Of a stretch of DNA of 40,934 bases, positions 35,473 through 40,934 are shown in pieces; the stretch's first letter is position 1, and each line of letters opens with the position of its first letter. This stretch comes from Bacillota bacterium (GTDB lineage: Bacteria > Bacillota > Clostridia > Oscillospirales > Oscillospiraceae). The notes under the pieces were generated by a model. The model was not told the origin of the DNA and searched no databases. It saw only the letters and a list, made by a program, of their open reading frames with translations. The translations under genes and the position numbers were made by a program. The stretch lies in NCBI GenBank assembly GCA_029224785.1, contig JAQXVF010000029.1:1-40934 (forward strand), in the 5' to 3' direction.

Positions 35473-35680
35473 GCGGTACCACCTTGTTTGCCACAAACGT
35501 GACCACCTCATGCGATGCCAACACACCGCTGCCCGTTAACGCTGGCCTGCGTCAGAAGATACTGAGCCGAAGCCGTTCCCTCTGCCCTCAGCGGTCCATT
35601 TGCTGCCCTGCGTTCCGCCCCATTCTCAGCATCGGGGGCTCTCTGTGGGTGCCTTGACAGCTTTACTTCCGCCTCATCGG
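35473..35680 (-). ncRNA. T-box riboswitch specific for tRNA-Trp
   Basis: On the minus strand the leader starts GATGAGGCGG and its Stem I specifier loop is readable: GCGG-AAGTAAA-GCTG (35672-35658) pairs with CAGC-AAATGGA-CCGC. The specifier is therefore UGG (35598-35596) followed by purine A, with the AGUA loop-E strand opposite. The conserved AAGGTGGTACCGC T-box sequence lies at 35485-35473 and the terminator follows. Uncharged tRNA-Trp should favour readthrough into the importer genes. The T-box bulge reads UGGU, which would pair ideally with a discriminator A or by wobble with G. Confidence 0.95.
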
Positions 35681-35694
35681 TTTTGCTTTTCTAT

Positions 35695-35723
35695 ATCTTT
35701 GCACAAAGAAGTCCGTTTGTCAA
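35695..35723 (-). promoter_or_regulatory. Promoter of the T-box leader
   Basis: Minus strand TTGACA (35723-35718), 17 bases, then AAAGAT (35700-35695) with TG one base before it (extended -10). Transcription would start just before Stem I. Confidence 0.6.
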
Positions 35724-35819
35724 GCACTTTTTTCTTCTTCCGGCGGACAGGGCTGGAGCCTATGGAAGGATTTTCAAAGAAAAAATCGGAAAGTATTTGT
35801 GAATTATCTGTTAATCGCC

Positions 35820-35848
35820 TTGATTTTGGAAAGGAAAAATGGTAAACT
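35820..35848 (+). promoter_or_regulatory. Promoter of the zinc-ribbon/parvulin gene
   Basis: TTGATT (35820-35825), 17 bases, TAAACT (35843-35848) with an extended TG. It is back to back with the T-box promoter on the other strand. Confidence 0.6.
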
Positions 35849-35885
35849 CCCAAATAGATTTACCACAAGGAGTTTTTTTGATCGT

Positions 35886-37295
35886 ATGAAATGTATCCAT
35901 TGCGGGGCCGAGATCCCCGATGAATCCGCCTTCTGCATGGAATGCGGAAAGAAAGTTGTGGAGGCCCCCACAGGGGAATCTCCCAAGCACAAGTCCTCGG
36001 TCATCACCATGGTCATTGCCGCTGTGTTGGTGCTGATTGCTCTTGCGGCAGCGATTTGGTATACGGCAGCCAACCGGAAATCCCCGACAAACGAGCCGAC
36101 GGCTTCCGCGGGGGAGCCGGTTTCCGGGACCGGAACCACTGCGCCTGCGGAGACCTCCGCCCCTACGGTACCTGCCGACGGAGATCCCGATACAGTTGCC
36201 TGCAAGGGAAGCTATACCGTGGATGAGGAGCAGATGGCCCTGGTGGCAGATGCCGTGGTGGCGACCATGGGAGAGGACCGTCTGACCAACGCCCAGCTTC
36301 AGATTTATTTCTGGATGCAATACTACAATTTCGTTGAAAACTACGGTGCCTATGCCGGCTATCTGGGCCTGGATGCCACGGCACCGCTGGATACCCAGCT
36401 CAACCCCGCTTCCGATGGCCTGACCTGGCAGCAGTTCTTCCTGGAGGGTGCGCTGGACAACTGGCACCTATATACGGCGTTGAGCCGGGAGGCGGAAGCA
36501 GCGGATTTCCGGATCAGTCAGGAAATGCAGGATTATTTTGACAATCTGGAGCAGAGTCTCACCGAGGCAGCCGCCCAGAGCGGATTTGCCGATGTGCAAG
36601 AAATGATCCGCAATGACATGGGCCCGGGCTGCGGATATGAGGACTATCTGCACTATCTGACGGCCTACTATACCGGGTCGGAGTATTTTGGATCGCTGTA
36701 CGATTCCTTTGCGCCGGAGGCATCCGATGTAGAGGGGTATTTTGAGGAGCATGAAGCCGAATATGCCGAAAGCGGCCTGACCCGGGATGTGATCCATGTG
36801 GATGTTCGCCACATTCTGATCAATCCCGAAGGCGGCACCACGGATGAAAACGGACAGACCATCTATTCCGATGACGAGTGGGATGCCTGCCGGCAGAAGG
36901 CTCAGCAGGTGCTGGATGGGTGGTTGGCCGGAGAGAAAACGGAGGATTCCTTTGCCCTGCTTGCCAATGAACACTCCCAGGACCCCGGCTCCAATACCGG
37001 CGGCGGCCTGTACACCGATGTGACGGAGGGGCAGATGGTGGAGGAATTCAACGATTGGTGCTTTGACGCTTCCCGGATGCCCGGAGACTACGGCCTGGTG
37101 AAGACCCGGTTTGGCTACCACATTATGTACTTTTCCGGAAGCCATGAGGCATGGTTTGAGCAGGCGGAACGGGACCTGATTACCGAACTGGCCCGGAAGC
37201 GGCTGGAAAAGGCCAGAGAAGATGCCCCGATTTCCATTGATTACAACGCCATTGCCATCGGACTTCCAAACTTCGACGAAGAAGCGGTTCAGTAA
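35886..37295 (+). CDS. Membrane protein: zinc ribbon, one helix, extracytoplasmic parvulin-type prolyl isomerase
   Basis: This encodes 469 residues from the ATG at 35886 (AAGGAG 13 bases upstream). Cys3, Cys6, Cys17 and Cys20 form a short zinc ribbon; a single membrane helix spans about 39-60; a Pro/Thr/Ala-rich linker follows to about 95. A helical SurA-like segment (about 110-300) precedes a parvulin domain (about 305-415) with VRHILIN, LANEHSQDPGSNTGGGL and KTRFGYHIMYF. The isomerase domain should lie outside the cell and aid folding of exported proteins, like PrsA, while the zinc ribbon stays in the cytoplasm. PrsA proteins are lipoproteins without a zinc ribbon, so the arrangement is unusual. 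It shares a terminator with ygiQ. Confidence 0.85.
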   Translation: MKCIHCGAEIPDESAFCMECGKKVVEAPTGESPKHKSSVITMVIAAVLVLIALAAAIWYTAANRKSPTNEPTASAGEPVSGTGTTAPAETSAPTVPADGDPDTVACKGSYTVDEEQMALVADAVVATMGEDRLTNAQLQIYFWMQYYNFVENYGAYAGYLGLDATAPLDTQLNPASDGLTWQQFFLEGALDNWHLYTALSREAEAADFRISQEMQDYFDNLEQSLTEAAAQSGFADVQEMIRNDMGPGCGYEDYLHYLTAYYTGSEYFGSLYDSFAPEASDVEGYFEEHEAEYAESGLTRDVIHVDVRHILINPEGGTTDENGQTIYSDDEWDACRQKAQQVLDGWLAGEKTEDSFALLANEHSQDPGSNTGGGLYTDVTEGQMVEEFNDWCFDASRMPGDYGLVKTRFGYHIMYFSGSHEAWFEQAERDLITELARKRLEKAREDAPISIDYNAIAIGLPNFDEEAVQ

Positions 37296-37299
37296 GCGC

Positions 37300-37341
37300 A
37301 AAAGACCTGTCCCCCAGGTTTCTTTGAGGGACAGGTCTTTT
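37300..37341. terminator. Bidirectional terminator
   Basis: AAAAGACCTGTCCC (37300-37313) and GGGACAGGTCTTTT (37328-37341) pair perfectly over 14 bp, with A and T runs on either side. It serves the parvulin gene and, on the other strand, ygiQ. Confidence 0.9.
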
Positions 37342-39336
37342 TCAGCGTTTCCCGGAGCCGTAGGCCTTTCCGATGACGGACCGGCTCTTTTTCGGACTTT
37401 TTTTGGCGGCATCCCTGTTCGTTGGGATGGCTTTTCCGGGAGAAGCCGGCTTGCGGACTTTCCGTTGGAAGGCTGTTCCCGCGGGAACCGGTTTTTTGCC
37501 CCCGGAAGGAGACGGCTTTCTGGCGATAATCGAGGAACCGGGTTTGGGTGGGACTGCCCGGATCAGGCACTTTGGACCGGAGCCGATGAGATCCTCCCGG
37601 TGGGCGGTAAGCAGGGCTTCCTTCACCAGATAGTAGTTTTTGGGATCGCGATACTGGATCAGAGCGCGCTGCATGGCCTTTTCGTGGGGGTCTGTGGGAA
37701 CATACACCTTGTCCATAGTCCGGGGATCCAGGCCGGTATAGTACATGACGGTGGAAAGAGTGGAGGGAGTGGGGTAGAAGTCCTGAACCTGCTCCGGATT
37801 GTAGCCCATGTCCCGAATATACTCCGCCAGCTCTACCGCTTCCTTTATGGTGGAGCCGGGGTGGCTGCTCATCAGATAGGGAACCAGGAACTGATTCATG
37901 TTGTATTTCCTGCACAGGGCAAAGTATTTTTCCACGAATTGATTGTAGACAGCGTTTTTCGGCTTTCCCATGCGGGAAAGAACGGTGTCCGACACGTGTT
38001 CCGGGGCTACCTTAAGCTGCCCGGAGATATGATACTGGACAAGTTCCTTAAAGAATACATCGTCCCGGTCAGCCAGAAGATAGTCGAACCGGATGCCGGA
38101 CCGGACGAAAACCTTTTTCACCCCGGGGATGCTGCGCAGCTTCCGCAGCAGTGCCACATAGTCCCGGTGCTCCACTGTCATATTCTTGCAGGGAGTGGGG
38201 TAGAGGCATTGCCGGTGCTGACAGGCGCCTTTGGTAAGCTGCTTTTCACAGGCTGTGTGGCGGAAATTGGCCGTTGGGCCGCCTACGTCGTGGATGTAGC
38301 CCTTGAAATTCGGGTCTTTCACCATGATCTCCGCTTCCCGCAGGATGGATTCATGGCTTCTGACCTGGATGATCCGACCCTGATGGAAGGTCAGCGCGCA
38401 GAAGGAGCAGGCACCAAAGCAGCCGCGGTTGCTGACCAGGCTGAATTTTACCTCTTCAATGGCGGGGACGCCTCCCGACTTTTCGTAGCTGGGGTGATAG
38501 GTTCGGCAGTAGGGAAGATCGTAAACGGCATCCATTTCCTCCGTAGTCAGGGGCTTTTGCGGAGGATTTTGAACAATGAATTCCTTTCCATACGGCTCAA
38601 TCAGCCGCTTGGCAGAGAATGGATCACAGTTGCGGTACTGAATGCCGAAGCTTTCGGCGTATTTCCGGCGGCTGTTTTTCAGTTCCTCAAAGGAAGGGAG
38701 CATAACAGAGGGAAGACTATCGTCCGGAGAGGAGGTCCGGAACACGGTGCCGTCCACATAGGTGATGTCCCGGACATCCATTCCGGCATTCAGGGCATCG
38801 GCGATCTCCACCACACTTTTTTCTCCCATACCGTACATCAGCAGGTCCGCCTGGCTGTCCAGCAGGATGGAACGGCGGAGACTGTCGGACCAGTAGTCGT
38901 AATGGGCAAGGCGGCGGAGACTGGCTTCGATGCCGCCGATGAGGATGGGGACATCCCGATAGGTCTGTCGGATCAGATTGCAGTAGACCACGGTGGCGTA
39001 ATCCGGACGTTTTCCCATGACGCCGCCGGGGGTAAAGGCGTCGGTTTTTCTGCGCCGCCTGGATACGGAATAGTGGTTGACCATGGAGTCCATGTTACCG
39101 CTGCTGACCAGAAAGCCCAGACGGGGCCTGCCGAGGATTCCAATGGATTTCGGGTCTTTCCAGTCCGGCTGGGAGATGATGCCAACGGTGTAGCCGGCGT
39201 GCTCCAGAACGCGGCTGATGATGGCATGGCCGAAGGAGGGGTGATCCACATAGGCGTCCCCGATCACATAGACGAAATCGCATTGCTGCCAGCCCCGGTT
39301 GGACATATCCTGGGGACAGATGGGTAGAAATTCCAT
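37342..39336 (-). CDS. ygiQ: YgiQ-type radical SAM protein
   Basis: This 664-residue protein has an AGGAGG site. The N-terminal UPF0313 part (about 1-290) contains [20 protein letters not shown]; the radical SAM cluster is Cys306, Cys310 and Cys313 in [11 protein letters not shown]. The C-terminal part includes [16 protein letters not shown] and [20 protein letters not shown]. From about residue 600 there is a low-complexity Lys/Pro/Arg-rich tail. The family is widespread; its reaction is not established, although the cluster implies S-adenosylmethionine cleavage. It is monocistronic and convergent with the parvulin gene. Confidence 0.92.
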   Translation of the reverse strand: MEFLPICPQDMSNRGWQQCDFVYVIGDAYVDHPSFGHAIISRVLEHAGYTVGIISQPDWKDPKSIGILGRPRLGFLVSSGNMDSMVNHYSVSRRRRKTDAFTPGGVMGKRPDYATVVYCNLIRQTYRDVPILIGGIEASLRRLAHYDYWSDSLRRSILLDSQADLLMYGMGEKSVVEIADALNAGMDVRDITYVDGTVFRTSSPDDSLPSVMLPSFEELKNSRRKYAESFGIQYRNCDPFSAKRLIEPYGKEFIVQNPPQKPLTTEEMDAVYDLPYCRTYHPSYEKSGGVPAIEEVKFSLVSNRGCFGACSFCALTFHQGRIIQVRSHESILREAEIMVKDPNFKGYIHDVGGPTANFRHTACEKQLTKGACQHRQCLYPTPCKNMTVEHRDYVALLRKLRSIPGVKKVFVRSGIRFDYLLADRDDVFFKELVQYHISGQLKVAPEHVSDTVLSRMGKPKNAVYNQFVEKYFALCRKYNMNQFLVPYLMSSHPGSTIKEAVELAEYIRDMGYNPEQVQDFYPTPSTLSTVMYYTGLDPRTMDKVYVPTDPHEKAMQRALIQYRDPKNYYLVKEALLTAHREDLIGSGPKCLIRAVPPKPGSSIIARKPSPSGGKKPVPAGTAFQRKVRKPASPGKAIPTNRDAAKKSPKKSRSVIGKAYGSGKR

Positions 39337-39427
39337 AGAAACCTCCTGCTGAAGAGATACCTTCAGTATAGCATTTTTTTCGGGAAAAAGGAAGTGGAAA
39401 ACTTTTGGGGTTCTTTGGAATTTTGGG

Positions 39428-39456
39428 TTGACAAACGGAGGAACCTGTGATATGAT
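39428..39456 (+). promoter_or_regulatory. Promoter of tRNA-Leu copy 1
   Basis: TTGACA (39428-39433), 17 bases, TATGAT (39451-39456); 35 bases before the tRNA. Confidence 0.9.
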
Positions 39457-39460
39457 TTAC

Positions 39461-39486
39461 GGGCAGTCAGGATTACCTGACAGCCC
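39461..39486 (+). other. Hairpin in the tRNA-Leu leader
   Basis: GGGCAGTCAGG and CCTGACAGCCC fold into 10 bp with one A-A mismatch and an ATTA loop, starting at the predicted transcription start and ending five bases before the tRNA. It would be removed by RNase P. The second tRNA copy lacks it. Confidence 0.65.
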
Positions 39487-39491
39487 TATAT

Positions 39492-39579
39492 GCGCGAGTG
39501 GTGGAATTGGTAGACTCGCTAGATTCAGGTTCTAGTGCTCATTCCGGGCATGCGGGTTCAAGTCCCGCCTCGCGCACCA
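39492..39579 (+). tRNA. tRNA-Leu (anticodon CAG), copy 1
   Basis: This is an 88-base class-II tRNA with encoded CCA. The acceptor GCGCGAG pairs with CTCGCGC; the anticodon stem CTAGA/TCTAG encloses loop TTCAGGT with anticodon CAG, reading CUG; a long variable arm and the T-loop GGTTCAAGTCC-type sequence follow. It is identical to 40847-40934. A terminator follows directly. Confidence 0.97.
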
Positions 39580-39585
39580 TATTAG

Positions 39586-39620
39586 CACGATGGTTTTGAT
39601 ACGAAACCATCGTGTTTTTT
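39586..39620 (+). terminator. Terminator of tRNA-Leu copy 1
   Basis: CACGATGGTTT (39586-39596) and AAACCATCGTG (39604-39614) form a perfect 11-bp stem followed by TTTTTT. Confidence 0.93.
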
Positions 39621-39700
39621 CTATATTGGTTGATATTTACACAGCAATTTGATACAATCTATTCGACAAACTTGAATTTGACTAACAAATTCGCACCGCA

Positions 39701-39752
39701 CCAAAGGCCCCCTCTGACGAGGGGGCTGTCACCGAAGGTGACTGGGGGAGAG
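39701..39752 (+). repeat. Left paired-hairpin repeat
   Basis: Hairpin A: GCCCCCTC-TGAC-GAGGGGGC (39707-39726). Hairpin B: GTCACC-GAA-GGTGAC (39728-39742). The tail GGGGGAGAG holds the ribosome site for the ATG at 39756. Confidence 0.9.
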
Positions 39753-39755
39753 AAA

Positions 39756-40124
39756 ATGAAAGAGTACAACAAAGAGAATATCCCCTTGGCCAAAACTCTT
39801 AGAAAAAATATGACACCATGGGAGCGTAAACTATGGTATGAATTTCTAAGAAGTTACCCAATAAGGTTTCAACGGCAAAAAGCAATTGGGAATTATATCG
39901 TTGATTTTTATTGTGCGAAGATTGGATTGGTCGTTGAACTGGATGGCGGCGGACACTATACCCCTGAGCAAGCAGAAAAAGATAATCTTCGTACCAAGGA
40001 TTTACAGAGCATGAAACTGACAGTGATCAGAATCTGTAATTTGGATATTGACCGTAATTTTCGCGGTGTATGCGAATACATAGATTTGACTGTTAAAAAT
40101 CTCTCCCTCAGTCAGCTGCGCTGA
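39756..40124 (+). CDS. DUF559 (endonuclease-fold) protein
   Basis: This encodes 122 residues from the ATG at 39756, five bases after GGAG; an upstream in-frame ATG at 39612 sits inside a terminator stem and is rejected. The domain pattern is clear: MTPWERKLWYEFLR, then FQRQKAIGNYIVDFYC (Asp50) and LVVELDGGGHY (Glu61, Asp63, His67), the arrangement of the Vsr/PD-(D/E)xK-like DUF559 family, presumed nuclease, function not established. The last residues LSLSQLR are encoded by the right inverted repeat. The gene is AT-rich compared with most of the window. Confidence 0.9.
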   Translation: MKEYNKENIPLAKTLRKNMTPWERKLWYEFLRSYPIRFQRQKAIGNYIVDFYCAKIGLVVELDGGGHYTPEQAEKDNLRTKDLQSMKLTVIRICNLDIDRNFRGVCEYIDLTVKNLSLSQLR

Positions 40125-40151
40125 CAGCTCCCTCATCAGAGGGAGCCTTGG
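40101..40151 (-). repeat. Right paired-hairpin repeat
   Basis: Read on the minus strand: GCTCCCTC-TGAT-GAGGGAGC and GTCAGC-GCA-GCTGAC. Relative to the left copy, each stem has one base pair swapped for another (C-G to T-A, C-G to G-C), so pairing is kept. Confidence 0.9.
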
Positions 40152-40201
40152 GCGCTCCCACGCCAGTGCGAAATACATATACGCAAAGTGAGGTATTAAC
40201 A

Positions 40202-40453
40202 ATGAAAATCTTTGAACTGAACACAAAACTCACTAGCTATTCATATCCTTTGGCTAAAATCATCATATCACTAATGATTGTGCTATTTAGCATATTTCGA
40301 AATAGTATTTTCACCATTTCTTTGAAACAGATAAACTTTTTAGTCACAGTGATTTGCTTTGTAGCTACTATATCGGCGATACTATGCATTTATATTTCCA
40401 TCGGTGAATTGTTCTATGTTAGGAAAAACAAAAAGAAGCAAAAGATTAAGTAA
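40202..40453 (+). CDS. Small hypothetical membrane protein, 83 residues
   Basis: Start at the ATG at 40202 with a GTGAGG site eight bases before. Two hydrophobic helices (about 15-33 and 43-66) and a Lys-rich C-terminus (RKNKKKQKIK) are visible. Strongly AT-rich codons (Ile, Phe, Asn, Lys) contrast with the rest of the window and suggest recent acquisition. No family recognised. Confidence 0.6.
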   Translation: MKIFELNTKLTSYSYPLAKIIISLMIVLFSIFRNSIFTISLKQINFLVTVICFVATISAILCIYISIGELFYVRKNKKKQKIK

Positions 40454-40497
40454 ATCATCAGATAGACAAATTCCAATTTGACAAACTGATTAGCATA

Positions 40498-40577
40498 GTT
40501 TCAGTCCTAAAAGAGAGTTTCACTTCCCGCTTAATAGTTTCATTTTTTGAGTGAAACCAAATGAAACCTTTTGAAAC
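40498..40577. repeat. Phased cluster of six GTTTCA/TGAAAC hexamers
   Basis: GTTTCA begins at 40498, 40517 and 40537; its complement TGAAAC at 40552, 40562 and 40572. Steps of 19, 20, then 10 and 10 bases place the copies on the same DNA face. The last three belong to 10-base units TGAAACCNNN. It lies in a 393-base stretch without a gene (40454-40846). Confidence 0.7.
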
Positions 40578-40602
40578 CGTATCATTATTATCAAACTAAT
40601 TC

Positions 40603-40637
40603 AAAGCGTCTTTCGTCGTATGACGAAAGACGCTTTT
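40603..40637 (+). terminator. Strong hairpin terminator
   Basis: AAAGCGTCTTTCGTC (40603-40617) and its exact complement (40622-40636) enclose GTAT, with a short T-run. It would end the transcript of the small membrane protein. Confidence 0.8.
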
Positions 40638-40687
40638 CATGATTGTTCTGGTACTGACCGGGTATGGTTCCAGGGAGGAGTGTCTGG

Positions 40688-40732
40688 AGCATTCAGGAGA
40701 CGCCCATAAGATGCGGCGTCGGGATGCTTTTT
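40688..40732 (+). terminator. Possible second terminator or small RNA 3' end
   Basis: AGCAT/ATGCT outer arms and GACGCC/GGCGTC inner arms with an internal loop, followed by TTTTT. The surrounding 40640-40796 is GC-richer and has no gene; an unrecognised short RNA is possible. Confidence 0.4.
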
Positions 40733-40796
40733 CCGGGATGTCCTCACCCGGAATAAAGGAAAGAAATATGTTTATCCGCTTTTTTCTTTTTCCCGG

Positions 40797-40825
40797 TTGA
40801 CAAATGATTCTCTTTGTGGTACGAT
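40797..40825 (+). promoter_or_regulatory. Promoter of tRNA-Leu copy 2
   Basis: TTGACA (40797-40802), 17 bases, TACGAT (40820-40825) with extended TG; 21 bases before the tRNA. Confidence 0.85.
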
Positions 40826-40846
40826 AACGGGGCTTTCAAAAGCTAT

Positions 40847-40934
40847 GCGCGAGTGGTGGAATTGGTAGACTCGCTAGATTCAGGTTCTAGTGCTCATTCC
40901 GGGCATGCGGGTTCAAGTCCCGCCTCGCGCACCA
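40847..40934 (+). tRNA. tRNA-Leu (anticodon CAG), copy 2
   Basis: Identical over all 88 bases, including CCA, to the copy at 39492. It ends exactly at the window edge, so its terminator is not seen. Confidence 0.97.

Larger units (their letters stand above)
39701..40151 (+). mobile_element. DUF559 gene packed between paired-hairpin inverted repeats
   Basis: This 451-bp unit is bounded by 51-52-base inverted repeats (39701-39752, 40101-40151; 44 of 51 aligned bases identical). Each repeat folds into two small hairpins, REP-like. The left repeat supplies the gene's ribosome site and the right repeat supplies its last codons and stop. No clear target-site duplication is visible, and no transposase is encoded, so movement is inferred. 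Confidence 0.6.

Noticed and set aside
39612..39755. N-terminal extension of the DUF559 protein
   Set aside because: The upstream ATG overlaps the tRNA terminator stem and the extension would read through the left inverted repeat; the ATG at 39756 has the ribosome site.
39492..40934. tRNA copies as attL/attR of an integrative element
   Set aside because: Both tRNAs are complete with separate promoters and no integrase lies between them; gene duplication is simpler.

Overview
The window looks like chromosomal DNA of a Gram-positive Bacillota of the class Clostridia. An uncultured gut or rumen Oscillospirales-type organism fits best, but this is inference. The grounds are AGGAGG-type ribosome binding sites, lipoproteins with Thr/Pro/Glu-rich linkers after the lipobox, YesM/YesN and LplB/YesQ-type sugar systems, a Trp T-box, a purine riboswitch, and many intrinsic terminators. 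Most genes are moderately GC-rich; the last 1.3 kb is clearly AT-richer.

Layout. (1) 1-7337: the 3' part of a very large modular surface protein (InlB-type and MBG-like repeats, Pro/Glu/Thr tail) with a subtilisin-family protease directly downstream. (2) 7618-22677: a carbohydrate-ester locus. It holds a YesM-type histidine kinase, a YesN-type regulator, a DUF624 membrane protein, a GtfA-type sucrose phosphorylase, a complete LplA/LplB/YesQ-type ABC importer (binding protein and two permeases) and four different cytoplasmic serine hydrolases (type-B carboxylesterase, PHB-depolymerase-like esterase, two tandem class-C beta-lactamase-fold esterases). My reading is import of acylated sucrose or oligosaccharide, deacylation inside the cell, then phosphorolysis. 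(3) 22771-26893: small accessory genes: an unknown 73-residue protein, a gluzincin-like lipoprotein, an alpha/beta hydrolase, a DUF2200 protein, a DnaQ-like exonuclease and a GNAT acetyltransferase.

(4) 27046-32365, minus strand: a BMP-family nucleoside ABC importer behind a guanine-class riboswitch and its terminator. (5) 32439-35723, minus strand: a TrpXYZ-type ABC importer behind a T-box with a readable UGG (Trp) specifier, followed by a possible 10-codon leader peptide containing Trp. (6) 35820-39336: a zinc-ribbon/parvulin membrane protein and a YgiQ-type radical SAM protein, convergent on a shared terminator. (7) 39428-40934: two identical tRNA-Leu(CAG) genes, each with its own promoter. 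They bracket a DUF559 gene packed between paired-hairpin inverted repeats, a small membrane protein, and a cluster of helically phased GTTTCA/TGAAAC hexamers.

The points most worth following are the acyl-sugar locus, the DUF559 hairpin element (its two ends differ by compensatory base changes), the phased hexamer array, and the T-box plus leader-peptide arrangement. All functions are read from motifs and context; no database search was possible.
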